64,000 nucleotides of DNA. Source: Avena insularis (Eukaryota > Streptophyta > Magnoliopsida > Poales > Poaceae). Of the stretch, positions 1 to 10,115 are shown one piece after another. The DNA lies in assembly GCA_023614405.1 (NCBI GenBank), contig CM042691.1, positions 181,012,927-181,076,926 of the forward strand, given 5' to 3'. A program made the position numbers and the translations under genes. Numbering within the stretch: the stretch's first letter is position 1; every line of letters starts with the position of its first letter. The notes under the pieces were generated by a model that was given only the letters and a program-made list of their open reading frames with translations, had not been told where the DNA came from and did no database searches.

Positions 1-530
1 AAGCCTATGACATATCGTATTAAGAAAGATAAGAAGTTTGAATGCTTAGAAAAGGCAGCTGAAAGCTTCCAAGCTTTGAAAACTAAGTTAACCACTGCTC
101 TTGTGCTTGTCTTTCCGGATACAAGCAAAGATTTCGTCATCTATTGTGATGCTTCTCTTCAATGGCTTGATTGTGTGTTGATGCAAGATGGTCATGTAGT
201 GGCCTATGCTTCCCGTCAGTTCAAGCCACATGAGAACAATTACCCAACACGTGATCTCGAACTCACTGCTGTTGTTCATGATATTAAGCAATGGAGACAT
301 TACCTCATCGGTAACCGTTGCGAACTTTACTTGGATCATCAAAGTCTGAAGTATCTCTTTACCCAGCCAGATCTGAATCTCAGGCAAAGATGATGGTTGG
401 AACTCATCAAAGATTATGATTTGGGTCTCAACTATCAACCCAACAAAGCTAACATCGTTGCTGATGTGCTAAGTCGGAAGTTTTATTGCAATAATCTGAT
501 GATTTCACAAGCCCAACCTGCTCTCTAAGA
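1..530 (+). pseudogene. Ty3/gypsy pol fragment: end of reverse transcriptase and RNase H
   Basis: This is the C-terminal part of a gypsy polyprotein whose beginning lies left of the window. The readable frame from 7 carries the RNase H block: YCDAS (first catalytic Asp), RDLELTAV (catalytic Glu), LDHQSL (Asp) and, after a TGA at 391-393, NIVADVLSRK (last Asp). RNase H removes the RNA strand of the RNA/DNA hybrid during reverse transcription inside the virus-like particle. A stop after LNLRQR interrupts the frame and a further stop follows near 526, so the copy is dead. It reads straight into the integrase fragment. Family assignment is firm; the lineage (chromovirus) rests on the downstream chromodomain. 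Confidence 0.9.
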
Positions 531-714
531 GGAAATCAAGTTTCTTAACCTTTAAGTAGTTCCTTGTAGATTCCTCGCTAACCTTGAAATAAAATCTTCT
601 CTGTAGGACCAAACCAAGGAAGCTCAAAAACAAGACGGTGAGATCACCGAGATAAAAGAACATGTTGCAAGTGGTGAAGCTAAATGCTTGTCCATCAATG
701 ATCAAGGTACCCTC

Positions 715-2042
715 TATTTAGGTAACCGTCTAGTGGTCCCAAACAATCGGAAAATTGAAGATCTAATCCTAATGGAAGCCTATGAATCCCCTGTGTCTAT
801 CCATCCTGGTGGTAGCAAGATGTACCGAGATCCCGACAAAGATTCTGGTGGAGTGGAATGAAACCAGAAATTGCTCGCTTTGTTGCAAAGTGCGATGTTT
901 GCCGTCGTGTGAAGGCTGAACACCAAAGACCTGCTAGACTTGTGCAGCCATTGAAAATTCCTAAGTGGAAATGGGATGAAATTGGTATGGATTTCATCAC
1001 CAGACTCCCAAGAACACAAGCAGGAAATGATGCCATATGGGTAATAGTTGATCGGTTATCCAAAGTTGCTCATTTTCTTCCGGTTCGAGAAAATATCCGT
1101 GCTAGTCAAATGGCTGACATATACATCTCTCAGATCGTTGTTATTCATGGTGTTCCCAAGAAGATCATCTCTGATCATGGAAGTTTGTTTACTTCCAAAT
1201 TCTGGCAAAGTTTGCAAGAAGAAAGGGGAACTCATGTCTCCTTCAGTACAACTTACCATCCAAAAACCGGTGGTCAAACCGAACGAGTGAATCAAATTCT
1301 TGAAGACATGCTCATAGCATGTGTCATATCCTTTGGAAAGAACTGGGAGAAATGTCTTCCATTTGCCGAGTTCTCCTACAACAACAGTTTCCAATCCAAT
1401 TTGGGTATGACACCTTTCCAATTCCTGTACGGCAGAACATGTCGAACACCGCTGAACTGGACAGAAACCAGCGAAAGACAATTCTTTGGGTCGGATATGA
1501 TCCAAGGAGCAGAAGATCAAGTTTGCATAATTTGGGAGCGTCTGAAGGCAGCTCAATCTCGTCAGAAGACCAACTATGATCATCATCACCTTGATGTTCA
1601 TTATGAAGTTGGTGATCAAGTTTACCTCTGGGTCACTCCTCTAAAGGGTATCCATCAATTTGGTATCAAAGGCAAATTAGCTCCTCGCTATGTTGGTACC
1701 TTTCGCATTCTCTACAAGCGGGGTGATCTTGCCTACCAATTGGATCTACCTTCAACCTTTCCAGAGGTTCATGATGCTTTAAAGATCCCATCCATGGCGT
1801 GGACCATGAAACTTTGGATCTCCTAAATGATCTAACCTATCGGGAATACCCTGTTCGTATTCTTGATGCAACCAAGCGCAAGACTCGTCGTCAAACCATC
1901 AAGTTTCTGAAAGTTCAATGGTATCATCACTCCGAGTCAGAAGCAACCTGGGAATGCGAAGAACATCTTCGATCTGAGTACCCTGCCTTATTTTCTAAAA
2001 CCTTGGAATCTTGGGTCGAGATTCTTGTAAGTGGGGTAGAGC
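715..2042 (+). pseudogene. Ty3/gypsy integrase with chromodomain-like tail (chromovirus)
   Basis: Integrase joins the element's cDNA to chromosomal DNA. The zinc-binding region is split by a frameshift near 855: SIHPGGSKMYRD in one frame, CDVCRRVKAEHQ in the next; the usual first His appears as Tyr (EAYESP). The catalytic core is readable from 858 to about 1760 with GMDFIT (Asp), ISDHGSLF (Asp) and TERVNQILEDML (Glu), followed by the GKLAPRYVG module. After another frameshift near 1790 a chromodomain-like tail follows (TIKFLKVQWYHHSESEATWE, about 1890-1960). Such tails steer chromoviruses to particular chromatin. A purine tract (GTGGGGTAGAG) precedes the LTR. The copy is degenerate. Confidence 0.9.
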
Positions 2043-3629
2043 TGTAACATACCACCCTTTGTGTAATATAAATAAAGACATGTTCGAGCATTGCATGCAT
2101 GCATTACACTTGCATGTGTGCGGGGTTCAAGATTACAGATGCCGTGCATCTTTGTGGGGTAGAGCTTCCCGTTAACATGGTGTCTCCATTCTGTATTGCC
2201 CTCCCCGCGCGATCCCGACAACATTAGGGAGTGGCACCGCCACTAGCGTGCTCAACACGTAATCCCATGTTGAACGCCCCTGCTCCCACAACCTCGCGGG
2301 CTCCCTAGCACCAGCCTCGCTCTCGATCTGAGAGCTCTGCCATTGTTGACATCATGCTGGCATCAGCATGATGCAGTAATACCCTTTTTCTTTTATTTAA
2401 ATTGTTTTTAGTAATTTTTTTTGGAAATTAATAAATCCTTGTGGGCCCTGCTTGTCAGAATGTTAATGATTTCCAATAATGTTTTCTGAAATGAATAAAC
2501 TTATGACATGTGGGCCCAAGTTGGAAAAAAATTTAAATATTCCAAAAATGATTTAAAATGAATTAAAATGGAGAAATTCATAAATAATTCATTTTAAATC
2601 AGAAAAATACAAATAATATATCAAAATGTTCAGAAAAATGAACTCTATCATTTGAAAATGTAAGCATCCACATTCATACAACTTTGAACCCTAACTTATT
2701 TATAGGAAAACTGACACCGCCTAAGTACCATGGGTTCTATGCTTTGCCTAGCTAGGTCATTCCAAAATTCATTTAAATCGATTATGCATCTAGGGCTACT
2801 CTATTACATGTAACATATCATATCATACGTATTATGTGAGCATTGCACATGCCAGGTGTTTAATATTGCTTTTCCTTTCCGGTGATCGGTTCTTCGCGAA
2901 TAGGAACCAAACCCGAGGCTGAAGTCAACGCCACCGAAGAACAGTACCAGTCCAATGACGAACAAGGCAAGCGAAGCCCCACTCATACATATGAATCCTA
3001 TGTTTACAAAGTATTTCATTCTTGCCATATGCATGCGATTCAGCAGTCTTTTATTAGTAGATAGAGTAATACTATATGATGCATGTTTCCCTTTGTGAAC
3101 TATAATACCTGATCCACTGCTTCTAGTATAACTAGGGCTTGGCTTATGAGCATCGCTAGCTCCACAATTCAGTCAAGCTTAGCCATGCTTAGTGGTCCAA
3201 GACCAATCATCTAGATGATGCAATGGAGATGCGAATGAACCTAGTATGGTAGGATGTTGTGATGTGATCAGAGATGGATAATAAACATGCTAAGTCTTGT
3301 ATGGGAGGCCACGTGGGTTGTGGTTTTACATTTCCATACTTGCCAACTTTAGGACCCGATGTTCTTGCCTCTTGAACCAAAATGAGTGTACAACCACACG
3401 AGGGCCTAGAAACCCCCTCAACTCACTAAATTGCCTAGTAGATTCCATGAGTCACATAGTTCGGGATTTCCATTCGACATACGCATCTTGGTTGTTCTTG
3501 GATGGAGGTGCAGGAGGTGCATTCATGACAGGTAGGTAAGCGTGGCCAGGAAAAAGAGATGCACATCATCCGTAATCTTGAACCCCGCACACATATCTAG
3601 GGACATGCTTCGGGACTCGACCTGTTACA
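2043..3629 (+). repeat. 3' LTR of the left gypsy element
   Basis: The sequence starts TGTAACATACC directly after the pol stop and purine tract and ends CGACCTGTTACA, giving the TG...CA ends and the matching TGTAAC/GTTACA inverted termini of a gypsy LTR (1587 bp). The five bases on its left (AGAGC) are not repeated after 3629, which is expected because the left side is internal element sequence. The other LTR must lie outside the window. Confidence 0.8.
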
Positions 3630-4188
3630 GTGGCATCTCATTAGTGCGTGACTCATGGTCTGGGTGAAAACAAGGTCATGGTCATGGTCAACCACTCTCT
3701 GTCGGCCTTCAAAGGAAGAGGGTTAATAATTTGGCATTAAGAATCAATTGGTATGTGTGGATAAAGTTGTGCACCCCTACAGGTTTATAATCTTTTTGAA
3801 AAGCCATGTACACGATTATGGACAACTTGGGAATGGTCGTGATGATCATATAGAACTATAACCGAAAGATAAAACTTGGCCAACTAATGAGTGATCCTGA
3901 ATACTTCCTCTGGGTTGTTTGAGGGTGTAGTCCGGGAAGGGAGGTTCAATCGATGGAGGTACTTGGTGTATATCGAAGATGATTCTAAGAGCTAGATTTA
4001 TAGTCTTCTTATCCCCTTTGAAAATGATCTGACTAGACAAGCTTATTTTCCTTCTTGTTTTGAAAAAAAGATGGCTTTATGGAAAACAACTCCACTAGCC
4101 ATAAGTCTTACAGAGTACACCCTATACTCATCCTTGCTTCGTTGGTGTTTTTCTACAGATGAAGTTGCGCCAACTGAGGATGGTTTCT
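3630..4188 (+). other. Unassigned retroelement-like sequence, left half (no gene)
   Basis: Directly after the LTR end the sequence reads GTGGCATCTCATTAG, which is reminiscent of the tRNA-Met PBS (TGGTATCAGAGC) normally found after a 5' LTR. No coding frame is convincing. The stretch ends at the TTTCT target site of the inserted LARD element and continues at 14178. Confidence 0.4.
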
Positions 4189-7100
4189 TGTCACATCCCA
4201 AGATTTTCCAAATCTTGTAATGTGAAAAATAAATATACAAAAATAAATTTTGTTGAAAATCAGGGTGAAAAGAAACTTTAGTTTCTAAAATAGAAACTTA
4301 AAATCCCATCTTGAACAAACTTTGGTTAAAGTTTGAATTTAACAAAATCCAAATCAAGTGAATTGCATTCCTCAATGAATGTATAAGATGGAAGAAAATC
4401 ATTTCCAAGTTATCTCCAAGCCTATGGATTTGATCCATATAAAAATTTGCTAACAAACTTTTACAAATGATCAAGAAAGACAAATAGAAATATTATAAGA
4501 CCATATAAATTGGAATCACCAAGTTTGGATCTCTAAATAAAAAGATATGAATTTTATAAGATGAAGAAAGAATTATTAAATAATGAATATTTAAAGACCA
4601 AATCAAATCTTGGCCTAAACCATAAACAAGTGGATTAAGTTATAATCCAAATCCAAATAAAAATATTGGTTAAAGAATTGCCAAAATAAAATAAAATGGC
4701 TTAGACCAAATCCTATTAGAATAAAGACAAACCCAAATTTTAAATGATTAATAAATCTTATTAAAAACTTTTCCAAATAATTCAAGATGAATTATTTGAC
4801 ACCCTTTTAAGTAAACAAAACTTACTGAAAGGTTTTGGAAGAATTTAGAAGTCAAATGGAAATTAAAAACATTATTAAATCCTATTTGATTTAAAACAAG
4901 GGCCCTTTTTATTAATTAAAAAGACCCCAAAAAGAATAAAATATATTCCCAAAATTGACATCACATTGTGCTACTAATCAATATTTAAACCTACACAAAT
5001 TTTGGCAAAGGTTTGAAGTCAAATGGATGTTTGAATTGCTTATTCAAAATCAAAACAGAAAAATCAAAAGAGAAAAAGAAAAACAAACAGAACAAAAAAA
5101 ATATAAAGGACCTAGCCCAACTAGCCTGGCCCAACTAAGCCCAGCCAGCCCATTGCTCCTCTCCCACAGAAAACGCTTCTGACCAAATATCTTACCCGCA
5201 CAGTGTATGACCGGTGGACCCCGTTCCCTCTCCTTCCTTCACGCTGCCAACCGGACCCCACCGCCAGCTCTTTCTTCCCCACCCGCCGCTGACCGCGCCT
5301 CCCTCCTCTGGCCATTACTGCCGATGAATTGCCGGCGTGAATACGCATTAACCACACCATGTAACGGCCATGCGACGACGCCTTCTTAATCGCTAGCCTT
5401 CCCTCTCTCATTCCCCTTTGTCGCCTCACCCAAGCGTGCCCCCAGGCCATCCTAATTCCTCTACGAAGCTCCACTGCCCCGACCAGTTCCGGCGTTGATT
5501 CCGGCCGGACCCTGCTGCCCCTTGCCTTCTCGAGCACACAGCCGTGATCCCCATCTCCTGGCGGACCTTCCCGTATCGCCAGCTCACCCGCACGTGCTCT
5601 GCAAGCTCGACAACGTCACCGCCAGTGCAGCGCCACCGTCTGCCTCCGCTCCGACGAACCCTACCGGTGAGACCAGACCCCCCCTTGCCCTCCTTTTGAT
5701 ACACGCATGTCCGCGAATTGCGTATGAAGCTAACCGTGTCTTCCGTTTGTTTCTTCGTGACCCGTAGCGCCACCCTCGACGACGACAGAGCGTCGCCGTC
5801 GTCAGACGCAACTCCGACGAGGAATTCCTGCAACCTCAGTGCGCCCCTTGACCAACCACGAGTACCTTGAGCTTCCCCATGCCACGGCGATCACGGTAAG
5901 CCATCTCTTCTTCTTCCTTGCTTCCTCTATCGCCAGCTCCGCCGCTAGCCGAGCGTCGCCGCCGCGCGCTGCCGCTGAGCGCCACCAGAGTTTGGTCAGA
6001 TCATCGCTAACCGTTGGATGCAGATCGTAAGGATGCAATAGAATCACTTAACGCCGAAAGGGTATGCAATCTGTGCCGCTCGATCTAACTTAGATCTGAC
6101 GCCTCACAGCGACCGATCCGCGCGAAACGGTATGCACAAATAGGAAAGCGCCACGTGGCTCTGCTCGTTTGAATTAAAATAGATTTGATCTATTAGAAGT
6201 TAGATTTTGTAAAATCTATAACTTTTAATCTACACGTCCAAATTTTGCAAACTTTATATCAATGGATTCAGCAAGACAAGCCCTAGCCAACCATTCGCTT
6301 TGTTTAGAAAATAGCTTCTGTTAAATTGTTTGTTTTTACAGAAACTTGTGTGTGCATGTTTAGGTTATAAAATTTATTACAAAATGATTTTGAGGATAAA
6401 ATATTTGGCAAATGGTGTGTTTTGAACCTACTGACCATAGGAATCACTTTGTGGTTTCAAAAATGTATTTGGTGAAGCAAAAGAATAAATCTTTGATTTA
6501 AACCAATACTAGTCAAATAAAAATATGGTTTAATTATTAAAAATGGTTTTTGAAGAAAACCTTAGAGAAATGTTTTGGAAATAAACTCTCTGACCCTAAA
6601 CACGAGGTTATATGGTTTGAAAACATATTTTTTGAAACCTATAGAATTTTATCTTATTAAAAGCATTTCTACACCACATAAAATAATGACTTAGTCTAAA
6701 AATTGTTTATGAAGTGAAATATTTTGCAAATGATTTTGTCACTTTATAAATTGATCATTAGGTGTTTTCAAATGTTTATGAACCATTAGAAACCACTTCT
6801 CCAAATAAAAAAAATTTAGCATGATTGCATGCATTGTTTTGTTATTATTATTTTATGTGTTGAATTGCATGAATGGTAGTTTGAAATGTTGTTTGCTTGA
6901 TTGAATTGTAGTGACTAGAAGTGTGTGAACATTGCAAAGATCAAGGAGTGAACTTATACCCACTACCAAAAAGGCAAGTGATGCTTCATACTTTGTCCTA
7001 CTATTTTCACTATGCATTAGTGATATTTCTAAGTAAGATTTGCATGGAATTTTTGCTAAGTATAAACCATGCTATGGGAAATCCTAGTAGATGAAACCTT

Positions 7101-8218
7101 AGTAGAAATTTCCTAAGTTAAGATCCCTATTACTATCATTCTTAGCTTAGCTAGTAGAAAACAAGGGTGGAATGTACATTCATACTATGGAAAAATTTCT
7201 AAGTCTGAGGACTTGTGTTTTGTTTAATAAAACAACTAAGTGAATGAATCACCTGGGTGGAATGGAAAGAATGGTTTATGTTGAGTGGTTACACAAGGCC
7301 AGGGGACTGGTGAACCTTATGTATCTCACTTGTGGATGGCCACCCAGGAAAAGGGATTTGAGATGTCAAATGTTGAGAAGCTTCAAGTGCAACCACATGG
7401 CATTATGGGCTCTGCCTGGATCATATAGGTTGCAAGAACTTAGCCAAATGGACAGTTGATGGTAGGGGAATGATAGGTTGGAACGCGTCCATTCTGGTCT
7501 AAGGGAAGGCTTCTAAAAGATCTTGTCTTGGTGAAACCAAGTCTTGTGGGGAAAGTGCACAACCTCTGTAGAGTGTAAAAATCTAAGTACTTAGCCATGT
7601 CCCTGGGAAAGGACAATTTGAGCATCAAGACATGGAAGCTATCAAGAATCTCATCATCCAAATTTCTAAGTTAAAAACTTGTGGTTGAACAAGGGTTTAA
7701 GGTTCACCAATTTCTATTGGTGGTTCCTTGGGTGATATTTTTGTCAAGCAAAGACTTAGTGTTTTCAAATGATAAGGAAAATCTATTTTGAGCAAAGCAA
7801 GCATAAGCTCCACTTAGCCAAATGCATATAGATGATAGACTCCACTATACTACTATAGTATCACTTGCCAATACAATTCAAATGTATTGACACTTGTGGC
7901 TGTAACTTGTTATGTTGCAGGTTTGTTTGATGTTAGTAAAGTTTATTGATTAGGATTACAAGTATACAACCAACATGTATGCCTGTGGCACTTTGAAGAT
8001 GAAGGACCTCATGCTATTTTTATATTCTGCTGCATTGTAATGAGATAGCCAACTGAGCTATGTAAGATGTAATAAATTATTTTCTTCCTGGTTATAAAGT
8101 TGTATTATGACCTTTGTTTCTTGATATTACATCTTAACTGTGGATGCTAGCTATTGATCCAGGGACTAGCATTGTAAACACAGAGATCTCTACCTTATTA
8201 AAGGTTGGGAACCTTACA
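4189..8218 (+). repeat. 5' LTR of the LARD element (about 4.0 kb)
   Basis: Starts TGTCACATCCCAAG and ends GGGAACCTTACA. It is AT-rich at both ends, with a GC-rich island of about 1 kb (roughly 5110-6120) containing pyrimidine-rich, leader-like sequence and several GGTGAG-like splice-donor strings. ORFs in the island are chance products of base composition. The length is well above typical LTRs. Confidence 0.92.
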
Positions 8219-8220
8219 GA

Positions 8221-8232
8221 TGGTATCAGAGC
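8221..8232 (+). other. Primer binding site, tRNA-Met type
   Basis: TGGTATCAGAGC lies two bases after the 5' LTR end. This is the standard complement to the 3' end of initiator tRNA-Met used to prime minus-strand DNA synthesis. Confidence 0.93.
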
Positions 8233-8924
8233 ATTGTGTTGCCTGTAGAATTTGTAAACCTAGGATTGGACAAAACCCCTTAGAAAAATAGGAGTTGTAT
8301 TTTTTCCAAAACTTATTTACAAACAATCTTGTAAACTCTTTCCTCAACCATTTTGGTTTTAACTCTACATCTCTTCTATTTCAAACTTGATGGACAAGCC
8401 TACCCCATGGCCAAAGACTTCACCATGAGCAAAGGACTTCATCAATTCTAATGACTTCAACTTCTTCAACTCTAATGACTTCAACATCTTCAACATTATC
8501 ATCAAGGACTTCAACCTTAGATATTACTAAGGACTACAAGTGAGACCAGAAATGTTACTCAAGACTTGAGAACTAAGGAAACACAACTTAGAAGGAACCA
8601 TCATCACCTTGAAGTTTTGAGATCCAGATGCAAGAAATTCTCCAAGGATACAAAGATCTTGTTCATGAAGAATCAACCAAGAAGGAAGGAAAATTTCAAG
8701 TAAACCATATAGATGGACCACCATATTTAGTTTAAGTCAAACCCACCAACTTATGTGGTGTAACAAAAATATTTTTGGTTGCCTAAAAATGTGCTTGAAC
8801 TTTGTTGTTTGAGTGGAATGTTTGTGATTGCTTGCACATTGCTTGTGTGAATTGTGATGTGTGTGATTAGAATTATTTCCTTAGAAATCTTTTGCCTATT
8901 CTAATCCAAATCCAACCCAAACAG
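8233..8924 (+). other. LARD leader, no gene
   Basis: Untranslated leader between PBS and zinc-knuckle ORF. About 8410-8530 holds an irregular short repeat around GACTTCAA/ACTTCATC. The leader ends AACCCAAACAG directly before the ATG, which resembles a splice acceptor. Confidence 0.6.
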
Positions 8925-9464
8925 ATGACTTCTCCAAAAGACTCCAACATCAAGGATGGTGACAACAACAACCAAGAGAACAACATGAGAGACCAACTGC
9001 TTGCAAGACAAACCCAGTTGAACCAAGTGACAGCTCAATTTATAGCCAACAACAATGAGATAGACCCAACCATGCAAGAAATTTTGAAAACTCAATCCCA
9101 ATTGTTGCAAGGGTTGGCTACTCAAATGATCAACATGGGAGAAAACTCTTCCCAAGGAGCTTATGACAACAAGGATGACAAAGATGTTATACTAGAAGGA
9201 ACCCAAGCTTGCAATAGTTGTGGAGACAAGGATCACACTTCCAAGGAGCATGGAGATCAATGCCCCAATTGTGAAGAGAAACATCTAATTGACCAATGCC
9301 CCACATCCCAAGGTACTTGTTACCTATGTGAAGGAAACAATCATGTCCCTATTCAATGCCCCATCTATTCCATAGTTGAACAAAGGAAAAAAGGTGGAGT
9401 GCAACAACTGATTGCAGACTACCATGAGAGAGCCAAGTCTACCAAGAAGGATGAAGACAAATGA
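8925..9464 (+). CDS. Zinc-knuckle (nucleocapsid-like) protein, first segment
   Basis: The first ATG at 8925 gives about 179 residues. The N-terminal half is Asn/Gln-rich and polar (KDGDNNNQENN, QLLARQTQLNQ) with no recognisable capsid (retrotrans_gag) domain. The C-terminal half has Cys/His knuckles: a good CX2CX4HX4C (CYLCEGNNHVPIQC), a shorter CX2CX3HX4C (CPNCEEKHLIDQC) and a divergent one (CNSCGDKDHTSKEHGDQC). CCHC knuckles bind single-stranded nucleic acid, in retroelements usually the packaged RNA. A TGA at 9462-9464 ends the frame, but the next segment continues in the same frame after only nine sense codons. A protein of this kind could package LARD RNA into particles made by a helper element; that role is inference. 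Confidence 0.8.
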   Translation: MTSPKDSNIKDGDNNNQENNMRDQLLARQTQLNQVTAQFIANNNEIDPTMQEILKTQSQLLQGLATQMINMGENSSQGAYDNKDDKDVILEGTQACNSCGDKDHTSKEHGDQCPNCEEKHLIDQCPTSQGTCYLCEGNNHVPIQCPIYSIVEQRKKGGVQQLIADYHERAKSTKKDEDK

Positions 9465-9491
9465 AAATCTCATCTTGTACCTCCCAGCAAC

Positions 9492-10007
9492 ATGACTCAA
9501 TTTAAAGGACCAAAGAGGAGACATATGTATTATCCAAGGAGTAATAGAAGGTCAAGGAAACCAGTAGACATTCCTACCTATGAGATAACATATGAAGAAC
9601 ATGAACTAGAAGCACTCCTAGCTTTGGAGAAACCCAAGAAAAAGAAGGACAAAAGCCATGTGCAATGTGGTCATTGCAAAGAAATGGGACACTATGCTAG
9701 TGAATGTCCAGAGAAGCAGAAATATAAGGAGATTAGCCAAGTGTGGTGCAACAACTGCCAAGAGCTAGGCCATTATGTAGCAACTTGCCCACAGAAGATA
9801 CGTGAAGAACTCAATCTTATCACATGTTACAATTGTGGTAACCAAGGACATTATGCAAGCAACTGTACAGAAAAGATGAAGCACAAGATAAACAAGCCTA
9901 TGAAGGATCTCAGCCTTGTCACATGTTTCAAATGTGGAAACAAAGGACACTATGCAGATGTTTGTCCAGAGAGATTTCAACAGGATCCCAAGAAGGCCAA
10001 TATGTAA
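9492..10007 (+). CDS. Zinc-knuckle protein, second segment (four CCHC knuckles)
   Basis: An ATG at 9492 opens 171 residues in the same frame as the segment before the TGA, so the two are probably one protein split by a nonsense change or read through. After a basic N-terminus (KGPKRRHMYYPRSNRRSRK) come four regular CX2CX4HX4C knuckles: CGHCKEMGHYASEC, CNNCQELGHYVATC, CYNCGNQGHYASNC and CFKCGNKGHYADVC, spaced by 15-30 residues of Lys/Glu-rich linker. Gag proteins normally have one or two knuckles; an array of this length resembles cellular nucleic-acid-binding proteins of the CNBP/GIS2 type. There is no capsid domain. It is the only well-preserved coding segment in the element. Confidence 0.85.
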   Translation: MTQFKGPKRRHMYYPRSNRRSRKPVDIPTYEITYEEHELEALLALEKPKKKKDKSHVQCGHCKEMGHYASECPEKQKYKEISQVWCNNCQELGHYVATCPQKIREELNLITCYNCGNQGHYASNCTEKMKHKINKPMKDLSLVTCFKCGNKGHYADVCPERFQQDPKKANM

Positions 10008-10100
10008 CTTAGTTGGAAAAATTTTAAGGGTGGTAGTACCCTAGATGCTTTGAGCCAACTTGTAACCCTAGCCTCCCCAAATCTCGGGACGAGATTTATT

Positions 10101-10115
10101 TTAAGGGTGGTAGCC
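10101..10115 (+). other. Polypurine tract of the LARD element
   Basis: TTAAGGGTGGTAGCC directly precedes the 3' LTR start. Its position fits the plus-strand primer. A similar string (TTTTAAGGGTGGTAG) also occurs near 10021-10040. Confidence 0.65.

Noticed and set aside
5121..6047. Several 60-138 codon ORFs on both strands in the GC-rich part of the LARD LTR, repeated at 11091-12040
   Set aside because: They lie in an LTR, overlap in many frames, differ in length between the two LTRs and match no protein family; base composition explains them.
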